Shown here: piece by piece, positions 56,572-64,000 of the stretch | Numbering within the stretch: the first letter of the stretch is position 1 | How the letters are laid out: each line of letters starts with the position of its first letter | NCBI RefSeq assembly: GCF_014650695.1 | Contig: NZ_BMVL01000007.1 | Location: 98,984 to 162,983, forward strand | Direction of reading: 5' to 3' | DNA: 64,000 nucleotides | DNA from: Streptomyces avidinii | GTDB lineage: Bacteria > Actinomycetota > Actinomycetes > Streptomycetales > Streptomycetaceae | Program-made: the position numbers and the translations under genes | Notes under the pieces: model-generated | The model's input: the letters and a program-made list of their open reading frames with translations, nothing else | Told to the model about the DNA's origin: nothing | The model's database searches: none

Positions 56572-58176
56572 TCAGTGGAAGAAGTGCCGGGTCCCGGTGA
56601 AGTACATGGTCACGCCGGCCTTCTGCGCGGCCTCGACGACCTGCTCGTCACGGACCGAACCGCCCGGCTGGACCACGGCCTTGATGCCCGCCGCCGTCAG
56701 GATCTCCAGCCCGTCCGGGAAGGGGAAGAAGGCGTCGGACGCGGCGTACGAGCCCTGCGCGCGCTCGGCACCCGCACGCTCGACCGCCAGCTTCGCCGAG
56801 TCCACGCGGTTGACCTGGCCCATGCCCACGCCGACCGAGGCGCCGTCCTTGGCGAGCAGGATCGCGTTGGACTTGACGGCCCGGCAGGCCTTCCAGGCGA
56901 AGGCCAGTTCGGCGAGCTCCGCCGGGGACAGGGCATCGCCGGTGGCCAGGGTCCAGTTGGCCGGGTCGTCGCCCTCGGCCTGGAAGAGGTCGCTCTGCTG
57001 GAGCAGCGCACCGCCGCTGATGGGCTTGAGGTCGCCCGGCTGGTGCGGGGTGCCGTCCACCTTCAGGACGCGGATGTTCTTCTTCTTGGCCAGGACCTCG
57101 ACCGCGCCGTCCTCGTAGGCGGGGGCGGCGATGACCTCGGTGAAGATCTCCGCGACCTGCTCGGCGAGCTCCACGGTCACCGGGCGGTTGACGGCGATGA
57201 CGCCGCCGAAGGCCGACAGCGGGTCGCAGGCGTGCGCCTTGCGGTGGGCCGAGGCGACGTCCGCGCCGACCGCGATGCCGCACGGGTTGGCATGCTTGAT
57301 GATCGCGACGCACGGCTCTTCGTGGTCGTAGGCGGCGCGGCGCGCGGCCTCGGTGTCCACGTAGTTGTTGAAGGACATCTCCTTGCCGTGCAGCTGCTCC
57401 GCGTTGGCGAGTCCGCCGGGCTGGCCGTCCGTGTAGAGGGCGGCGGCCTGGTGCGGGTTCTCGCCGTAGCGCAGGGTCGACTTGCGCTCCCAGGCGCCGG
57501 CCAGGAACTCGGGCAGGGCCGCGGTGTCGTCCTCGGGGGCTTCCGGGGCGTACGCGTTCGTGAACCAGGAAGCCACGGCCACGTCGTAGGCGGCGGTGTG
57601 CTGGAAGGCCTCGGCCGCGAGCCGCTTGCGGGCGGTGAGGTCGAAGCCGCCGCCCTGGGCCGCCGCGATGACGTCGGCGTAGCGGGCCGGGCTGGTGACG
57701 ACCGCGACGGAGGGGTGGTTCTTGGCGGCGGCGCGGACCATCGACGGGCCGCCGATGTCGATCTGCTCCACGCACTCGTCGGGGGTGGCACCCGACTGGA
57801 CGGTCGCCAGGAAGGGGTACAGGTTGACGATCACCAGGTCGAAGGGCTCGACGCCCAGCTCGGCGAGCTGGTTGCGGTGGTCCTCCAGGCGCAGGTCGGC
57901 CAGGATGCCGGCGTGCACGCGCGGGTGCAGGGTCTTGACCCGGCCGTCCAGGCACTCGGGGAAGCCGGTCAGCTCCTCCACCTTGGTGACGGGCACTCCG
58001 GCCGCGGCGATCCTCGACGCGGTGGAGCCGGTGGAGACGAGCGCGACGCCGGCCTCGTGCAGGCCGCGGGCGAGCTCTTCCAGTCCCGTCTTGTCGTAGA
58101 CGCTGATGAGCGCACGCCGGATCGGCCGCTGGTTCGTGGTCGGGTCGTTGCTCGCTGCGATGTCTGCGGCGGTCAC
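56572..58176 (-). CDS. purH: AICAR formyltransferase/IMP cyclohydrolase
   Basis: This enzyme makes the last two steps of IMP synthesis. The 534-residue protein has an N-terminal MGS-like IMP-cyclohydrolase domain (RRALISVYDKTGLEELARGL, FPECLDGRVKTLHPRVHAGI) and a C-terminal AICAR transformylase domain (KHANPCGIAVGADV, MGQVNRVDSAKLA, FFPFPDGLEILTAAGI). Its substrate AICAR is ZMP, the precursor of the ligand read by the glyA riboswitch. The GTG start overlaps the purN stop (GTGA), with AAAGG upstream, so purN and purH are coupled. Confidence 0.97.
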   Translation of the reverse strand: MTAADIAASNDPTTNQRPIRRALISVYDKTGLEELARGLHEAGVALVSTGSTASRIAAAGVPVTKVEELTGFPECLDGRVKTLHPRVHAGILADLRLEDHRNQLAELGVEPFDLVIVNLYPFLATVQSGATPDECVEQIDIGGPSMVRAAAKNHPSVAVVTSPARYADVIAAAQGGGFDLTARKRLAAEAFQHTAAYDVAVASWFTNAYAPEAPEDDTAALPEFLAGAWERKSTLRYGENPHQAAALYTDGQPGGLANAEQLHGKEMSFNNYVDTEAARRAAYDHEEPCVAIIKHANPCGIAVGADVASAHRKAHACDPLSAFGGVIAVNRPVTVELAEQVAEIFTEVIAAPAYEDGAVEVLAKKKNIRVLKVDGTPHQPGDLKPISGGALLQQSDLFQAEGDDPANWTLATGDALSPAELAELAFAWKACRAVKSNAILLAKDGASVGVGMGQVNRVDSAKLAVERAGAERAQGSYAASDAFFPFPDGLEILTAAGIKAVVQPGGSVRDEQVVEAAQKAGVTMYFTGTRHFFH

Positions 58177-58796
58177 TGGATTGTTACCTTTCGTCCCTCA
58201 ATGCGGTAGCCGTGCCGGGCCAGACGCCCCACGACATCGACGAGCAGCTGACGCTCGACTTCCTTGATGCGCTCATGGAGAGCGGCTTCGTCGTCCTCGT
58301 CCCGGACCTCGACCACACCCTGGGCGATGATCGGACCGGTGTCCACGCCGCTGTCCACGAAGTGGACCGTGCAGCCGGCGACCTTCGCGCCGTACGCGAG
58401 GGCGTCCCGGACGCCGTGCGCACCCGGGAAGGCGGGGAGGAGGGCGGGGTGGGTGTTGATGAACCGGCCGCCGAAGCGGTCGATGAACACCTTGCCCACG
58501 ATCTTCATGAATCCGGCGGACACGACGAGGTCCGGCGCGTACGCGTCGGTCGCCTCGGTGAGGGCGACGTCCCACTCCGCGCGGCTCCCGTAGCCCTTGA
58601 CCGGGCAGACGAAGGTCGGGATCCCGGCCTTCTCCGCACGCTCCAGGCCGGCGATGTTCTCGCGGTCGGCCCCCACGGCGACGACTTCGGCACCGAAGCC
58701 CTCGGATCCGCCGGGGTGGGCGTCGATGGCATCGAGGAGGGCCTGGAGGTTGGTGCCGGAACCGGAGACCAGCACGACCAGGCGGGAGGCGGCCAT
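58173..58796 (-). CDS. purN: Phosphoribosylglycinamide formyltransferase
   Basis: This enzyme transfers a formyl group from 10-formyl-tetrahydrofolate to GAR in purine synthesis. The 207-residue protein has VLVSGSGTNLQALLDAI for phosphate binding, then FMKIVGKVFIDRFGGRFINT and HPALLPAFPGAHGVRDALAY with the catalytic His, and HFVDSGVDTGPIIAQGVV with the catalytic Asp. The ATG at 58796 starts immediately before the conserved strand; the open frame extends further upstream but without family features. AAAGGG lies a few bases upstream. It overlaps purH by 4 bases. Confidence 0.96.
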   Translation of the reverse strand: MAASRLVVLVSGSGTNLQALLDAIDAHPGGSEGFGAEVVAVGADRENIAGLERAEKAGIPTFVCPVKGYGSRAEWDVALTEATDAYAPDLVVSAGFMKIVGKVFIDRFGGRFINTHPALLPAFPGAHGVRDALAYGAKVAGCTVHFVDSGVDTGPIIAQGVVEVRDEDDEAALHERIKEVERQLLVDVVGRLARHGYRIEGRKVTIQ

Positions 58797-59039
58797 GGGA
58801 GGCCCTTTCTCGCGGGATTGCGGTGTTCGTCTTGTGTGGTCATACGAAACTTCGGGGTACCGATATATGGGCAACCGTACGAAGCCGCCGACCGCCTGCA
58901 ACGATACCGGTACACCGGACAGCCCCCGAGGGACGGGGGGACGACCGGGCGGTAGCGTCTGGCGTACAAGCCGCAAACTGGGCCCACCTCGCCACGACGT
59001 CCTCACGACGTCCATGACACAGGGGAAGAAACACACCCG

Positions 59040-59627
59040 ATGCCGGACCGCCGTCAGCCCGACTCCCCCACCGACGACAACCCCTTCGCCGCTCCGCCGG
59101 AAGGCCGGCCCGACCAGCCGTGGCAGCCGCGCGACGGTGGCGGTGGCGGGAACGGCGAGAGCCCGAAGGACTCGGACGGGCAGCGGGGGCCGACGCGCTG
59201 GGACCCGACGGACCCGATCCAGCGCCGCGCCCGGTACGCGCTGCTGGCCGGCATGTGGGGCTTCTTCTTCGGGATCTTCGGGATCCCGTCCGTGGGACTT
59301 CTGCTCGGGGCGCTCGCCCTCTACTGGGGAATCAGCGCGCTGCGCGGCAAGCCCGTGCCGGCGACGGCCGACGGCGCCCCGGCCGCACCGGCGGGCGGCC
59401 TGGACGCCCTGGGCCCCGCGGCCCGCCCCCAGCGCACGGCGGCGGTGAGCGGGCTGGTCACGGCCTCACTGGCGATCCTGCTGGCGATGAGCTCGTACGC
59501 GCTGCAGCTCGCGTACAAGGACTTCTACGTGTGCCGCGACGACGCCCTCACCAAGTCGGCGGAACTCCAGTGCAACACCCTCCTCCCGAACAACCTGGTG
59601 GGCGAAGTCCTGAAGGTCCGCCCGTAA
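59040..59627 (+). CDS. Small membrane protein of unknown function
   Basis: The 195-residue protein has an N-terminal polar region of about 60 residues rich in Pro, Asp and Gly. It has two hydrophobic segments (GMWGFFFGIFGIPSVGLLLG with ALALYWGIS, and AAVSGLVTASLAILLAMSSY) and an outer tail with two Cys (FYVCRDDALTKSAELQCNTL). I do not recognise the family beyond streptomycete DUF4190-like small proteins with the G-I-x-x-L-x-L-G-x-x-x-x-x-W-G pattern. The ATG follows an AGGGGAAG site at good spacing. TAGCGT near 58952 may be its promoter -10. It is divergent from purN. Confidence 0.7.
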   Translation: MPDRRQPDSPTDDNPFAAPPEGRPDQPWQPRDGGGGGNGESPKDSDGQRGPTRWDPTDPIQRRARYALLAGMWGFFFGIFGIPSVGLLLGALALYWGISALRGKPVPATADGAPAAPAGGLDALGPAARPQRTAAVSGLVTASLAILLAMSSYALQLAYKDFYVCRDDALTKSAELQCNTLLPNNLVGEVLKVRP

Positions 59628-59665
59628 CGGCCGACAGCACCCTCCCGGCCCCGCCTGCCCACTCC

Positions 59666-59745
59666 CAGCCCCGCCGGCGTTCGAGGCGACCTCTCAGCCT
59701 CGCCGGCGTTTGAGGCGCGGGGTCCGGGGCGGCGCCCCGGCAGCG
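59666..59745. repeat. Dispersed GC-rich intergenic repeat, copy 3 (two units)
   Basis: Unit one at 59666-59688 (CAGCCCCGCCGGCG then TTCGAGGCG) and unit two at 59695-59745 match the copies at 41003 and 46301. Unit two ends in the hairpin CCGGGGC-GGC-GCCCCGG. It lies between convergent genes. Confidence 0.75.
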
Positions 59746-59763
59746 GCGCCGCACCCGAACGGC

Positions 59764-61359
59764 CTACTCGGGCGGCGGCTTCCGCCGGGCCAGCACCCGC
59801 GCCCCAACCACCGGCGGAGCCAACGGCCCTGACACCGGCTCCACCGGCTCCACCGACTCCGCCGATTTCCCCACAAGCAGGCCCGGATCCAGATCCAGCC
59901 CGGCCACCACGGTCACGGCCCGCCGCACCCGCACCTCGGGTGCGGCAGGAACCTCAGGAACCGCCGTAGGCACCGACACCCCGATCTCGGGAATCAGCGC
60001 CCCCGCCGCCTTTCTCATGGCCGCCCACCGAACCTCCCGCACCCCGCTGTCGTGCCACCCGTCATCCACCGCGTCATCGGCATCCAGCGCGTCCAGCCCG
60101 CCCGGCCCCATCGCCGGGCGGTTCCGCCACGCATGCACCGCCACCGCGACCGGCACGGCCAGCACCGCCGTCCACGCGAGGGCCGCCGCCCCCGTGGCCC
60201 ACCACACCGGCCCGAACTCGGCGAGCCGCCGCGAACCCAGCGGCCCCGCCGACGCCGCCGCGAGCCCGGCCATGGCGAGGCCGCACACCACCGAGCCCAG
60301 GGCCGCCGTGAGCGCGGTCTCCCCGTACGAGACCTCGCGCGCCCGGCGTACCGCGAACCAGCCCACCGCCAGCCCGGCAACCACCGGCACCACGGCGACC
60401 GACCAGGTCAGCGGGGTCCCCGGGCCCGCGGACGGGAGTGCGGCCAGCAACGGGAAGCGGGGCAGCCCGGGCGCGCCGGGGAAGCCGAGCGGGGCGGCCG
60501 TCACGTCGGCGCCGAGGGCGAAGCCGGGGCCGAGGGCGTAGGACGCGCCCCAGACCATGGCGTTCGGGATCAGCGTCAGCGCAAGCAGCAGGACCGCGAA
60601 GCGGCCCGACCAGACCCCGGTCAGCGACAGGAAGGAGGACTGCACCTCGGCGCCGTGCCACGCGAGCGAGGCGCCGACGACCAGCGCGCCACCACCCAGG
60701 AGCACCAGGGCCCCACCCGCACCCGCCCGGAGCGCCAGCGCGTACCGGGGGCGCACGACAGCCCTCCGTACGCCCCCCGGCAGCCAGGACGGCAGCGGCC
60801 CGAGCGGACGCCCCCGGGCCCCCCACACCCCGCCGGCGGCGGCGAGCACGGCGACCAGCGGGATGTGCCAGGCCGCGCTGATGGGGTCGGCCGACATGGG
60901 GCCGCCGGCGGCGTAGACCGTGGCGACGGCCCCGACGGCGAGATATCCACAGAGCACGGCGGAGAACACGGCTCCGGCGGGCAGCACCTCGTCCTCCTCC
61001 TCGGCCGCGCTGCCCAGCCGAGCGGCCCGCCGCATGAGCAGCACGGGCAGCGCGACGAGGAGCAGGGGCGTCATGCCGACGGGCGCGGGAACGCCGGACA
61101 GGGTGTCGTACCGCACCAGCTCGGTCCCGTGCGCTAGCAGCCAGAGCCCGGCGGCGAGGTGCAGGGCCCCGCCGGGGCCGCTGTCGGGGTAGGGGGAACT
61201 GATCCACAGCACGATGACGAGCACGGCGAGGAAGCCGAGCCCGAGTCCGGCCGCAACGGCGCCGCCCACGACGCATGCGGCGGCGGCCGGCGAACGGCGC
61301 CGCACGCCGGCTCGCGGGGCCGCCGACAACGAGGTCCCGCGTTCGGTCACTTGGGTCAC
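59764..61359 (-). CDS. DUF6350 multi-pass membrane protein
   Basis: The protein of about 531 residues has roughly ten hydrophobic helices from residue 25 to about residue 430, with features such as SSPYPDSGPGGALHLAAGLW in the first outer loop. A cytoplasmic tail of about 100 residues rich in Val, Pro and Glu follows. I link it to the DUF6350 family, annotated in some genomes as a PerM-like cell division protein; the function is not established. Start options are GTG at 61359 (VTQVTERG) and GTG at 61350; the former is used since the preceding hydrophilic stretch suits the family. It is divergent from the XRE/ECF-like hybrid gene. Confidence 0.75.
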   Translation of the reverse strand: MTQVTERGTSLSAAPRAGVRRRSPAAAACVVGGAVAAGLGLGFLAVLVIVLWISSPYPDSGPGGALHLAAGLWLLAHGTELVRYDTLSGVPAPVGMTPLLLVALPVLLMRRAARLGSAAEEEDEVLPAGAVFSAVLCGYLAVGAVATVYAAGGPMSADPISAAWHIPLVAVLAAAGGVWGARGRPLGPLPSWLPGGVRRAVVRPRYALALRAGAGGALVLLGGGALVVGASLAWHGAEVQSSFLSLTGVWSGRFAVLLLALTLIPNAMVWGASYALGPGFALGADVTAAPLGFPGAPGLPRFPLLAALPSAGPGTPLTWSVAVVPVVAGLAVGWFAVRRAREVSYGETALTAALGSVVCGLAMAGLAAASAGPLGSRRLAEFGPVWWATGAAALAWTAVLAVPVAVAVHAWRNRPAMGPGGLDALDADDAVDDGWHDSGVREVRWAAMRKAAGALIPEIGVSVPTAVPEVPAAPEVRVRRAVTVVAGLDLDPGLLVGKSAESVEPVEPVSGPLAPPVVGARVLARRKPPPE

Positions 61360-61478
61360 CCCGCCATGGTGCCAACGACACGCGCTATGGGCGGGTAACA
61401 GGCGAATGCCCGTGGTGTCGCTCAATATACGTTTATGTACTTTTTCGCCCAGGGCTGTCGGTTCGCGGGGAGTGTGGC

Positions 61479-62738
61479 ATGACACGAAGCGTCGAGACGG
61501 CCTCCTCAGCGGACTCGAAGCTGAGCCTGCCCGCCCCGAAGGAGCGCCGCAGACTGCGCGAGGCGGCGGAACTGACACACGAAGAGGTCGCCGCGGCGGT
61601 GGGCGTCACCGCGGCGACCGTCCGCTCCTGGGAATCGGGCCGCACGGCCCCCCGCGGGCGCAAGCGCGAGGCGTACACGCAGTTCCTGGCCCGTCTCGCG
61701 GACCCCACGGAAGCCGCAGCACCCACCGGCGAGCCCGGGGAGGCCAAGCCCGCACGGGCGGCGGAGGACCCTGCCGCCGACCCACCCGCCTCTCACGCAC
61801 CGGCCGAACCCGCGGCCGTCGGGGCCACCGCCGCCGTGACCGGCGAGCCCGCCGCCACGACCGGCGAGCCCCCCGAACCCCCCGAGCCCGTCGAGCCCGT
61901 CGAACAGCCCCCGGTGGTCCCGGCACACGGCCCGGCCGAGGCCTTCGACGCCCTCTACGCCTGCGCCGCACGCGACCTCGCCCGGCAGGCCTACCTGCTC
62001 ACCGGCCGCGGGGCCCTCGCCCTGGAGGCGGTGGAGAAAGCTTTCACCCAGGCGTGGGCACGGTGGCCGGAGGTGGCCACCGACCCCGACCCGGTGGGCT
62101 GGGTGCGGGCGATCGTGTACGAGTACGCGCTCTCCCCCTGGCACCGGTTCCGGCGTGCCCACCGCCACCCCGACAAGCCCCCCGCCGAGCCCGCGGACCG
62201 GGTCCTCCTCGACGCGCTGCTCTCGCTGCCCCCCGTCCACCGCCGTACCGTCCTGCTCTACGACGGCGTCGGCCTCGACCTTCCCGACACCGCCGCCGAG
62301 ACCGAGGCCACCACCCCCACCGCCGGGAACCGGCTCGTGCACGCGCACGCCGACCTCACCGAGCGGATCCCCGAACTGGCCGAGGTACCGCCCGAGAAGC
62401 AGTCCGCACTCCTGCGGGACCTGTTCACCGCGCTGCGACCGGCCGTCGACCTCGACCCGCGCCCGGCCGCGGCCGTCCGCGGCGGCGGGGAACGGCGCAC
62501 CCGGATGTGGACCCGCGCGACCCTCAGCCTGACGGCGATGATCGCCGTCTCGACCGCCTACACGGTCATGACCGCGCCCACCCACTACGAGCCCCCGCTG
62601 GCGCCCGGCGAGAGCGTCTCCGGCGTGCCCCCGCTCGCCGGCCCCCAGCAGCTCACCGAGCACAGCAGACAGCTCCACGACAAGCTGCTCGCCGACCCGG
62701 AGGCCGGACCGGCGCGGATCGCCCCGAAGGGTGAATGA
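61479..62738 (+). CDS. Membrane-anchored XRE HTH / ECF-sigma-like hybrid protein
   Basis: The 419-residue protein joins several parts. Residues 20-65 form an XRE-type helix-turn-helix (LREAAELTHEEVAAAVGVTA, then ATVRSWESGR). Residues 75-150 are a Pro/Glu/Ala linker. Residues 155-225 resemble sigma region 2 of SigE-type ECF factors (FDALYACAARDLARQAYLLT, then AFTQAWARWPEV). Residues 243-295 resemble region 4 (LLSLPPVHRRTVLLYDGVGL) but with a degenerate recognition helix. A membrane helix spans 347-364, with an outer tail of about 55 residues. A GGGGAG site precedes the ATG. A long palindrome follows the gene. It may be a membrane-tethered regulator; whether it can bind core polymerase is unknown. 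Confidence 0.8.
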   Translation: MTRSVETASSADSKLSLPAPKERRRLREAAELTHEEVAAAVGVTAATVRSWESGRTAPRGRKREAYTQFLARLADPTEAAAPTGEPGEAKPARAAEDPAADPPASHAPAEPAAVGATAAVTGEPAATTGEPPEPPEPVEPVEQPPVVPAHGPAEAFDALYACAARDLARQAYLLTGRGALALEAVEKAFTQAWARWPEVATDPDPVGWVRAIVYEYALSPWHRFRRAHRHPDKPPAEPADRVLLDALLSLPPVHRRTVLLYDGVGLDLPDTAAETEATTPTAGNRLVHAHADLTERIPELAEVPPEKQSALLRDLFTALRPAVDLDPRPAAAVRGGGERRTRMWTRATLSLTAMIAVSTAYTVMTAPTHYEPPLAPGESVSGVPPLAGPQQLTEHSRQLHDKLLADPEAGPARIAPKGE

Positions 62739-62740
62739 GA

Positions 62741-62782
62741 ACGGGCGTGGCCCGCACCCCGAGGGGTGCGGGCCACGCCCGT
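62741..62782. terminator. Perfect 20-base-arm bidirectional terminator
   Basis: The arms at 62741-62760 and 62763-62782 are perfectly complementary with only GA between them. The palindrome lies between the hybrid regulator gene and the convergent sucD gene, 12 bases past the sucD stop. It should stop transcription from both sides. Confidence 0.85.
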
Positions 62783-62794
62783 GCAGCGTCGCGC

Positions 62795-63682
62795 TTACTT
62801 GGCGTTGAGGATCTCGCGCGCCAGCTTCGCGGTCTCGGTGGGGGTCTTGCCGACCTTCACACCGGCGGCCTCGAGGGCCTCCTTCTTGGCCTGCGCGGTA
62901 CCGGAGGAGCCGGAGACGATGGCGCCGGCGTGGCCCATGGTCTTGCCCTCGGGGGCGGTGAAGCCCGCGACGTAGCCGACGACCGGCTTGGTGACGTTCT
63001 TCGCGATGAAGTCCGCCGCACGCTCCTCGGCGTCGCCGCCGATCTCGCCGATCATGACGATGAGCTCGGTGTCCGGGTCGGCCTCGAAGGCCTCCAGGGC
63101 GTCGATGTGCGTGGTGCCGATGACCGGGTCGCCACCGATGCCGACGGCGGAGGTGAAGCCGATGTCACGGAGCTCGTACATCATCTGGTAGGTCAGCGTG
63201 CCCGACTTGGACACGAGACCGATCTTGCCGGGCTTGGTGATGTCGCCCGGGATGATGCCGGCGTTGGACTGGCCGGGGGTGATCAGACCCGGGCAGTTCG
63301 GGCCGATGATCCGGGTCTTGTTGCCCTTGGCGGTCGCGTACGCCCAGAAGGCGGCGGAGTCGTGCACCGCGATGCCCTCGGTGATGACGACGGCCAGCGG
63401 GATCTCGGCGTCGATCGCCTCGACGACGGCGGCCTTGGCGAAGGCCGGCGGGACGAAGAGGACGGAGACGTTGGCGCCCGTCTTCTCCATCGCCTCGGCG
63501 ACGGAGCCGAAGACCGGGACCTCGGTGCCCTCGAAGTCGACGGTGGTGCCGGCCTTGCGCGGGTTCACGCCGCCGACGATGTTGGTGCCGTCAGCCAGCA
63601 TCAGCTTGGTGTGCTTCATGCCCGTGGCACCGGTCATGCCCTGGACGATGACCTTGCTGTCCTTGTTGAGGAAGATAGCCAT
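62795..63682 (-). CDS. sucD: Succinyl-CoA synthetase alpha subunit
   Basis: This subunit binds CoA and carries the phospho-His in succinyl-CoA synthetase. The 295-residue protein has VIVQGMTGATGMKHTKLMLA for CoA binding, IGPNCPGLITPGQSNAGIIP, and the active His in TMGHAGAIVSGSSGTAQAKK near residue 248. The ATG begins at the conserved MAIFLNKDSKVIVQG. It follows sucC after 21 bases, and they form an operon. A bidirectional terminator ends the unit. Confidence 0.97.
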   Translation of the reverse strand: MAIFLNKDSKVIVQGMTGATGMKHTKLMLADGTNIVGGVNPRKAGTTVDFEGTEVPVFGSVAEAMEKTGANVSVLFVPPAFAKAAVVEAIDAEIPLAVVITEGIAVHDSAAFWAYATAKGNKTRIIGPNCPGLITPGQSNAGIIPGDITKPGKIGLVSKSGTLTYQMMYELRDIGFTSAVGIGGDPVIGTTHIDALEAFEADPDTELIVMIGEIGGDAEERAADFIAKNVTKPVVGYVAGFTAPEGKTMGHAGAIVSGSSGTAQAKKEALEAAGVKVGKTPTETAKLAREILNAK

Positions 63683-63703
63683 GTGAGTCTGTGACCTCTG
63701 CCC

Positions 63704-64000
63704 TTACTTCGCAGCCGCGAGCTCGGCGGCCTTGTCGGCCGCGCCGTCCATGGTGTCCACGCGCTGGACCAGCGGGTGGTTGGCGTCCGAGAGGATCTTG
63801 CGACCCAGCTCGGCGTTGTTGCCGTCGAGACGGACGACCAGCGGCTTGGTGACCGCCTCGCCCCTGTCCGCGAGCAGCTGCAGCGCCTGGACGATGCCGT
63901 TGGCGACCTCGTCGCACGCGGTGATACCGCCGAAGACGTTGACGAAGACGGACTTGACGTCCGGGTCGCCGAGGATGATCTCGAGACCGTTGGCCATGAC
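63704..64000 (-). CDS. sucC: Succinyl-CoA synthetase beta subunit, 3' part (cut by window edge)
   Basis: The last 98 or so residues of the beta subunit are present, running in from the window edge. FVNVFGGITACDEVANGIVQ is the conserved C-terminal nucleotide and subunit-interface motif, followed by LVVRLDGNNAELGRKILSDA and an Ala-rich end. The ATP-grasp domain lies beyond the window. It is upstream of sucD in the same operon. Identity is clear; the start cannot be given. Confidence 0.95.
   Translation of the reverse strand, partial: VMANGLEIILGDPDVKSVFVNVFGGITACDEVANGIVQALQLLADRGEAVTKPLVVRLDGNNAELGRKILSDANHPLVQRVDTMDGAADKAAELAAAK

Overview
The window is chromosomal DNA from a Streptomyces or a very close relative. 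It is very GC-rich with strong third-position GC bias. It uses many GTG starts and GTGA/ATGA stop-start overlaps, has several promoters placed for leaderless mRNAs, and carries streptomycete families such as DUF6350, DUF3017 and SCO4848-type membrane proteins. The gene order (sucCD, purHN, folD, mdh, glyA, trpS, dacC-like, sdhCDAB, ECF sigma, sialic/ulosonic acid genes, bmpA-type nucleoside uptake, cdd) matches, from memory, the core region around SCO4808 to SCO4889 of S. coelicolor, drawn here in reverse. No phage, IS element, CRISPR array, tRNA or rRNA was seen.

Layout. 0-5.7 kb: a nucleoside uptake operon on the minus strand (lipoprotein, ATPase, two permeases, cytidine deaminase). 6-7.2 kb: an M20 amidohydrolase. 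7.3-14.1 kb: a surface glycopolymer locus with a cytidylyltransferase fused in frame to a NeuB-type synthase, two polysialyltransferase-like proteins, a DUF6716-like protein and a GT2 transferase. It probably makes a Kdn- or sialic-type wall polymer. 14.1-17.5 kb: a LysE exporter, a methylmalonyl-CoA-mutase-type subunit lacking its B12 domain, and a lipoprotein L,D-transpeptidase. 17.7-20.5 kb: an ECF sigma factor with a membrane partner, and an OHCU-decarboxylase-like gene. 20.6-24 kb: sdhCDAB. 24-30.5 kb: a DUF4132 pair, a serine-hydrolase remnant, small membrane proteins, an alpha/beta hydrolase, and a TetR-controlled operon with two matching operators. 30.5-40.8 kb: a peptide-type binding protein, a metallophosphoesterase with an internal Tat-like segment, a D,D-carboxypeptidase, three secreted proteins, BrkB, a 2'-5' RNA ligase family protein and trpS. 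41-48.3 kb: glyA behind a ZTP riboswitch, rocD, a YgiC/YgiB-like pair, a DMT transporter, and a MocR regulator divergent from an AhpD-like gene.

48.4-51.3 kb holds the most intriguing locus. Three coupled genes encode a multi-pass membrane protein, a small helical protein and a proline-rich membrane protein. The C-terminus of the first and the N-terminus of the second share a motif of about 31 residues rich in Ser, Gly, Asn and His. This arrangement resembles amyloid-signalling pairs. 51.4-64 kb is central metabolism (mdh, folD, purH, purN, sucD, sucC) interleaved with membrane proteins, a hybrid XRE/ECF-like membrane regulator, and a LysR/SDR divergent pair whose shared start region looks deleted.

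Several genes join into one-carbon and purine metabolism: glyA and folD make and oxidise methylene-tetrahydrofolate, purN and purH consume formyl-tetrahydrofolate, and the ZTP riboswitch reads the purH substrate state. Mdh, SucCD and SdhCDAB are TCA cycle steps.
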